Source of the DNA: Chlorops oryzae
Lineage: Eukaryota; Arthropoda; Insecta; Diptera; Chloropidae
Direction: 5' to 3'
Length of the DNA: 64,000 nt
Assembly: GCA_020466095.1 (NCBI GenBank)
Contig: CM035807.1
Span: forward strand, 108,765,906-108,829,905
The translations under genes and the position numbers were made by a program. Each line of letters opens with the position of its first letter. Position 1 is the first letter of the stretch. Below are positions 58,652-64,000 of this stretch, piece after piece. Under the pieces are notes generated by a model. It did not search any database. It was not told the DNA's origin and saw nothing but the letters and a program-made list of their open reading frames with translations.

Positions 58652-59620
58652 ATGGACAACGAACGGAAGCTCTCACTGCCCCACGGATTGCCGCCATTGC
58701 CAAAAGTTTAAGTGTTGTTGCTGGTCACAACTTCAGCAGCATCATCAGCGACTCATTCCAGTACGGCTTCTCCACAAAATCATAATACCCATTATGCTGC
58801 TGGCAACGATTTATACCTGGGCGCCTCAACATCAGCAGCTGCATCTTGCCTGGGCATACGAAATCATACTGGAAATGGCCAACAGAATCGTCACGGTAGT
58901 CTCTCTTCAACTCAAGAATCACTGAGCGATCGCGAGAGCGTACACAGTCGAGCATCATCGACCCATAGTAGTCATTATCAACGCCATACGCCAACGAATA
59001 ACATCGGCGATACTCTGGCGAGCAATGCATCAAACTCATCATCTAGCTCTACGACAAGCACACTAGACACCCAATTGGCTATATTGCGGCGCGAGATGTA
59101 CGGTCTGCGGCAGCTTGATCTCTCGTTATTATCACAATTGTGGGCACTAAATGAATCAATACAAGGCTTTCGTGTTTTTCTACAGGATCAGGAGACCTTA
59201 TCGCCGCCATCGCCGTCACCAACACCATCGGATACGAATTCCTTAACATCCGAAGACGAATCGTATCCGGTGCAGCCGGTGCAGCTGGCAAAACCAATAC
59301 ATGTTGTGAATGTTGCTGCTGCTGCAACGTCACTACCAGCGGCCACTAAATTAAGCGGCGGTTCGACTACATCGCACGCATCGTCCAGCTCGAATTCAGC
59401 TGCATCGGGCTCATCGTCAGGACCAGCTGCATCGATGGGGGCTATTGCAAAGCAAAGTCCGGCGCCACCACCACCACAGAAAACGCATCCACAGCTGCCC
59501 CGTATATTGCAGCAACGAATGCGACGTGCACCACCACCACCGCCGCCGCCAACGAACGTCGTGGCACGTCCGAAACAGGCGCCACCCAGTCGACCGCAAG
59601 TACAACAGCGGCCAGTATGA
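58652..59620 (+). CDS. FAM89/LURAP1-family protein, apparent second cistron, frame disrupted
   Basis: ATG at 58652 (AAATCATGG) opens MDNERKLSLPHGLPPLPK and meets TAA at 58709. One extra base in the A run at 58702-58705 would continue as KSLSVVAG, matching the conserved GLPPLPKSLS motif of FAM89. The long frame then runs, in the original frame, from after the TAA to the stop at 59620. It is Ser/Thr-rich, then contains LRREMYGLRQLDLSLLSQLW (about 59084-59143), the diagnostic FAM89/LURAP core (human: KEMVGLRQLDMSLLCQL), and a Pro-rich tail with PPPPPPP. LURAP-type proteins are adaptors linked to MRCK and actin control; the role here is inferred. Its position 140 bp behind APC11 suggests it is translated from the same mRNA (lmgB-type). 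The break is either an assembly indel pair or a true mutation or frameshift. AATAAA lies at 59903. Confidence 0.75.
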
Positions 59621-59629
59621 CAAAATCCA

Positions 59630-59693
59630 TTCTTGGACTAGACGCAACCACGCCGCAAATGTGCACAACAAAAGTGTGAATCTAGTCCAAGAA
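59630..59693. other. 3' UTR hairpin of the second cistron
   Basis: TTCTTGGACTAGA (59630-59642) and its exact inverse TCTAGTCCAAGAA (59681-59693) can pair as a 13-bp stem with a 38-nt loop, beginning 10 nt after the stop codon. Confidence 0.6.
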
Positions 59694-59699
59694 CATAAT

Positions 59700-61084
59700 A
59701 TATGACCGGCAATAGCAGCGAATACGAATACAAAAAAAGAGGTTAAGTATCCATTCTATGGCGATACGGCGGTGTAAAGAAAATGCACAACAAAGAAATG
59801 CAAAAAGTCAGTGGAACATGCTTATTCGGGTTAAGTTCTAAGTGGAAATGCCTTCATTGTGTTCAAAAGTTTTGAAAAAACTCTTTTTACCCTTTGAAAG
59901 AATAAACAAACATATATTAATATGAATGTCGTTCGGAAATAAGTACTTTGAAATAAAGAAAAATCGAAATTCTAGTTTTCTCAATTAAGAAAAAAAAAAA
60001 ACCGCTTTTCCTTGTCTCTTTGTTAAGACAAAATATGAAGAAAAAAAAGCATGTATTCTCTTGCACTTGCATTTGAAATAAATTGTGTAAAAGAGGTGAT
60101 CTTAATGATCGATGCTTTGCTTAGAGACCAAAATAAATGGAAACACCAATCGTTTCGCAAGTCCTGCGTAATTTTGCCAATGCGTCAATTAGCGGATATA
60201 GACCCAATGTAAGTGAGTTTGCGCAGCGTTCGTTCAATTATGCAGTTCATAAGCAGAAAAAAAAAATATATATATATAGATATATATGGTATAAAAGGAA
60301 AAGTAAAGAAAATGTTGAATAATCGCTAATAAAAAAAAAAAGTATAAGATAAGCGTAATCAAAACTTTAAACGAAACTTGCCATTTTGCAGATATTTATA
60401 CGCAAAAAATTTGAATTAAACAAAAATGAATTATACACTAAAATACTAAATATACATATATATACATATATAAACGCGTTGATTGAATTCTTTTTCATAT
60501 TTTACAAATAAGTGAAAATCATATTTATTCGTAGCATAGTGGATGTGATCCGTGTATTTATTGAAATTGTTTAAGTCCTCTTTTTTAAGCATATAATAAT
60601 TTTATAAACGAACGAGAAATTTTTTAAATTTTTTTAAATGCAAGCAAAGTTACACGCATCAATATTTTAATGAATTTTAAACTAAAAGTTTAGCACTGAA
60701 TTTCGAATACTCTTCAAAGAAAAAAAAAAAAGAAAAGAAAAAACCCGAAAAAAATCTTCATTGAATCTTCATTGATGATAAAATTGTACGATAAATGAAG
60801 CCAGTATTGAACTCTTAAAAGCTACAAACAAATCTTTGCCGAAATTCTCTCGGAACAATAACACGAGTATATGGAAAACCTATTTCCCTCTTAAATTATC
60901 CATTGCCATTTTAAGTGAAACAATATTTTTCTTCGATTACTTCGAAGCTGTGATGTTCTTATTTTTATTCTTTTATGTTTAAGTAGTTTAATTTGCATGC
61001 CCCGCTATAACCTAAAACAAAATTTCAAATCATAAATCAGAGGGTATTCACATAGCATATAAAAGGTTTTCCCTTTTTGTCATG
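59700..61084. other. 3' flank of the APC11 transcription unit, no gene
   Basis: AATAAA signals at 59903 and 59953 are the likely polyadenylation sites of the dicistronic unit. Beyond them the DNA is AT-rich with A runs and no gene. Confidence 0.5.
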
Positions 61085-61190
61085 TATTTGCCTTGAAAAC
61101 ATGGAAAACTCACAAATCAAGAAGGCTAAAAAATTAATGAATGAAATTTTGTATGAAAAATTTTTAACTTCTCCGCTTTTTCAATGTGAG
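61085..61190 (+). repeat. Dispersed repeat with a shared peptide frame, copy 3
   Basis: Reads MENSQIKKAKKLMNEILYEK and FLTSPLFQ in a 67-codon plus-strand frame (61077-61280). The AKKLMNEILYEKF block also occurs at 46.9-47.0 kb, and the DNA at 22.4 kb. Probably a fragment of a protein from an unrecognised mobile element. Confidence 0.55.
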
Positions 61191-61398
61191 GGAATACCCT
61201 CAGATATTTTTATTGATAAATTTGCAAAAACTATCCCCAGGGAACCTATAAATGGAGAAAAAATGACAGACTTGATGTGAATATCCGTTGTTCCACAATT
61301 TTATTCAGCTGTATCAACAGCTATAATATCCAAGGAAAGCCATAAGCAGCACCTCTTAATCAGAAAAATATTAGGATTTTATATCCGTTATACATTAA

Positions 61399-61515
61399 GG
61401 GCTCTCTCCAGATCTGTCAGAAATGAAAAACTTCATATAAAAAAACGATCAGAAATTTTCTGAAGTGTTTTTTTATATGAGGTGTTTCATTTCTGACATA
61501 ACTGGAGATAGTCCC
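61399..61515. mobile_element. Hairpin MITE, about 117 bp
   Basis: AAGGGCTCTCTCCAGATCTG, CAGAAATGAAAAACTTCAT and A-run arms are mirrored around 61455, with TTAA at both ends. The middle is shared with 57690-57760. Superfamily uncertain. Confidence 0.65.
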
Positions 61516-64000
61516 TTAAACTGAAAGATTAAAAATCAAAGCAGCTTTTAAATATCGACACTTCCGTTTTACAGTTTCATCAAAAGTATTTGATGTTGGC
61601 TTCAAATTTAAGGTACAACTTCATATGAAAAAAGAAACTAAAATTAATAAAATAAATCTTAATTAGGAGCCAGATAGCATTTAAATACGTTGCCAACGTC
61701 ATTTTAATTGTAAATTTGAATGTTACTGTACTTGGGACTAGCAGAAAAATTGTCCCAATAGAGACGATATTCGCACATGTAAAACAAGAGTGTCACAACT
61801 AATTTTAATTGGTTATCAAAAATGTTCACAAGTCACCTGTCTGTTACCCAATCGCACACTCATACACATCGGTTTTGACACTTTGTTGTGACAGTCTTCC
61901 CAGCAGTTATTGGTAATCAATAGTTAGCAAAAATGTAATCGATAGCTTGTATTGAAAATGACCTCCAGATTGTATGGTTTTTAACACGGAGATGTCCTAC
62001 GAAAAGTAATGCATTCGATTCTGTAACAAAACTGTAATTATATAATAGCTTCCCTGTAGGAATTTGAACTAGTCTCGTACTAGTACTTTACTAGTGCAAA
62101 AGCCACCAGTACTAGTTCTTTTCTATACCCCTGTCCATATAAAATTCTGTCGAAAATCAGTATGACATCTGTACAGGAAAGCACTAGTACAGTATGCACC
62201 AGAATTATTCTATTACTTTTCGATTCAATTGGGTAAATTTGCACCAGTTAAATACTAGTGATGTTTACGGGAAAAAGGTAACAGAATCGTTGATTTTTTT
62301 TTTTCAGTACATAATGGAAATAAATATTTATAATAAAAGAAAACCATTTGGTTGTGTATTAATTATTTATTTATAACGCCTCAATGAATGCAATTATTCC
62401 ACTGATCACTAGTATAGTTATGGTGCAAACTTACCCAAACATTGCACTAGTTCTTTTATACTGGTAAAAGTACTAGTTCTTTTAGGCAAATTGCCCAACA
62501 GCTTTCTACAGGGTTATTATGGCATGCAATACCATACCAATACATACCAATACTCGCATAACCGAAGAAATTGACATTTATTCATTACTTTTCAAAATAT
62601 TTGGGAGTTCATGGTTTCTTCAATTTCAGGTTATTCAGAGAAATATTCTATTCCTAAAGTAATGAACTCCCTAAATAACTGCTGGGTTGTTGTACATGTG
62701 CGATATGATCGGAGCACATACAGTCGAAATTTTCTATATTACATTCCATTCCAAAAACAATTTGATTTTATCTATATAACGAACTATCTATAGGCGAAAC
62801 GGAACTCCATTTTAAGTCCCTTTGCGATTCGGATTCACATTCGGAAGTTTTGAATGTGTTTATTTCGGGAAGACGGGTTACAAAAAGGCCTCTATCCCGT
62901 CGCAAAATTATGGGGCCTAATCAACAGTACCATTCATTTTAGCGACTACCTATAGTCATTGATAAAGTGAATACCCATATTCGTTAACTTTTTATTTTTT
63001 TTTTATTTGTATATGTAAATTTAAAACCTAGTAATTTATTTTAGTCCAATTCTTTATTTATTTTTTTTAATCAAATAATTTTGAACTTGAATCGTTGGCA
63101 TTAATGTTAACTATAAACTATTAACCTTCGAAGTAGCATAGGCCGTATTGGAGAGGTTTTTAAAATTCTTAACCATTCTTAAAGCTATTTATGGTCGATT
63201 CTTCACATGGCAGTCTCTTACCAAAAATAAATTAATCATCGAAATAAATAAACAGTTCAAAAAAAAAAATAAAAAAAAAAATTATAATCTTTACTACGAC
63301 GTATCCTATTACTGAGAAAAATGAAATCGAAAAAAACTATTGATCAATGAAATGAGAAAGCTACATCCCAGATTGCACTCAGATTTCGTTGATATTATTA
63401 TTTAATTTTTTTAAATTATAAAATAGCACATTTCAAAATTAATGAAAGTTTTTTTTTTTTTTTGATAAATTGTTTCGAATTGAATTGAATTGAAAGATGT
63501 CCGTTTCCAATTTAACAAGCACGTTTCGAGTCTGATCGGAATCGGATCATTTATAAGCATTGATGAATTAGAAATTTTCTTTTTTGAACTTCCACATTAT
63601 TCAGTTTTTGTGTACACGCTCCGTTTTATTCATGTACACGAAGAAGAAGAAAACGAGATTATATCAGAAAGTTAATCAAATATCAAATTTCATCATTGTA
63701 ACGTGTTTTTTCGATGCATTTTGCAAATATTTAATAAAGGAAATTTGAATAAAAAATTCGTAAAAGCAAATTGTAAACTAATTCTTATACAATATTATCG
63801 CATATAATATAAACTTAAAAATATTGAAAAACATTAATAATATATACATACGCATGAGCAGCGACACGTTAAAATTGTACTATTACGAGAATTGCAAAAA
63901 TAAATTATTAAATGGAAAACTTCAATTTGGGATTTTAACTTCAATTGCTTGCATTGGTATAAGGGGGTCTTCTCATTGAGCAACTTTTTTTTTCGACTTT
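61516..64000. other. AT-rich intergenic DNA, no gene
   Basis: Repeated ACTAGT/AGTACTAG words occur between 62070 and 62490, giving a diffuse inverted-repeat character that may be an old element. Otherwise no bounded feature and no supported gene to the end of the window. Confidence 0.45.

Noticed and set aside
58706..58761. 56-bp intron (GTTTAAG..TTCCAG) that would skip the stop in the FAM89-like frame
   Set aside because: Joining there enters the frame that stops at 58784, not the frame holding the conserved core.
59417..59705. Overlapping His- and Trp-rich frames on both strands
   Set aside because: They are shadows of the proline-rich tail of the FAM89-like frame.

Overview
The window is animal nuclear DNA, almost certainly from a fly (Brachycera; family not resolved). 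The evidence is AT-rich, intron-containing sequence with short GT..AG introns, TATCGATA (DRE-type) promoter motifs, an APC11 gene followed closely by a second cistron as at the Drosophila lemming locus, secreted DUF1091 and Kunitz proteins typical of flies, and many small dipteran-type mobile elements. Genes occupy little of it; most is intergenic or intronic DNA filled with transposon relics and simple arrays.

Layout. 1-8.4 kb: no genes; a hAT-type MITE, a tRNA-derived SINE split by a MITE, two 173-bp pogo-like MITEs and a (TTAGG)n tract that is the tail of a second SINE. 8.4-12.2 kb: two divergent DUF1091 secreted-protein genes, with mini-me-like, pogo-like and other MITEs between them. 12.8-13.9 kb: a long pyrimidine minisatellite. 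14-23 kb: no firm gene; a hAT-type element carrying a 70-bp tandem array (16.4-17.3 kb), and a TIR element holding two tRNA-like modules (17.8-18.5 kb). 22.6-23.7 kb: weak coding candidates and a DRE promoter. 24.5-32.2 kb: one five-exon minus-strand gene for a 481-residue, largely disordered protein with a cysteine-rich N-terminus; its 4.1-kb intron has collected a SINE, two MITEs and a LINE remnant. 33-49 kb: repeats and no convincing gene.

49.0-57.1 kb: a cluster of five Kunitz-type inhibitor loci. Four are intact and share one intron, intron phase, signal peptide type and TATAAATA promoter; one is a pseudogene. Two of them encode the same protein and lie in the arms of an inverted duplication of about 0.88 kb per arm. 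A 1.6-kb foldback element with a perfect 8-bp target duplication sits inside the cluster. 58.0-59.7 kb: DRE promoter, APC11 (lmgA), then 140 bp downstream a FAM89/LURAP1-like second cistron whose conserved N-terminal motif is interrupted by an apparent frameshift. 59.7-64 kb: 3' flank and AT-rich DNA.

Functionally the clear genes are unrelated: the Kunitz genes form a tandem/inverted family of small secreted protease inhibitors, the DUF1091 pair are secreted proteins of unknown role, and APC11 is the RING subunit of the anaphase-promoting complex. Exon limits were worked out by hand from splice motifs and reading-frame phase; none has transcript support here.
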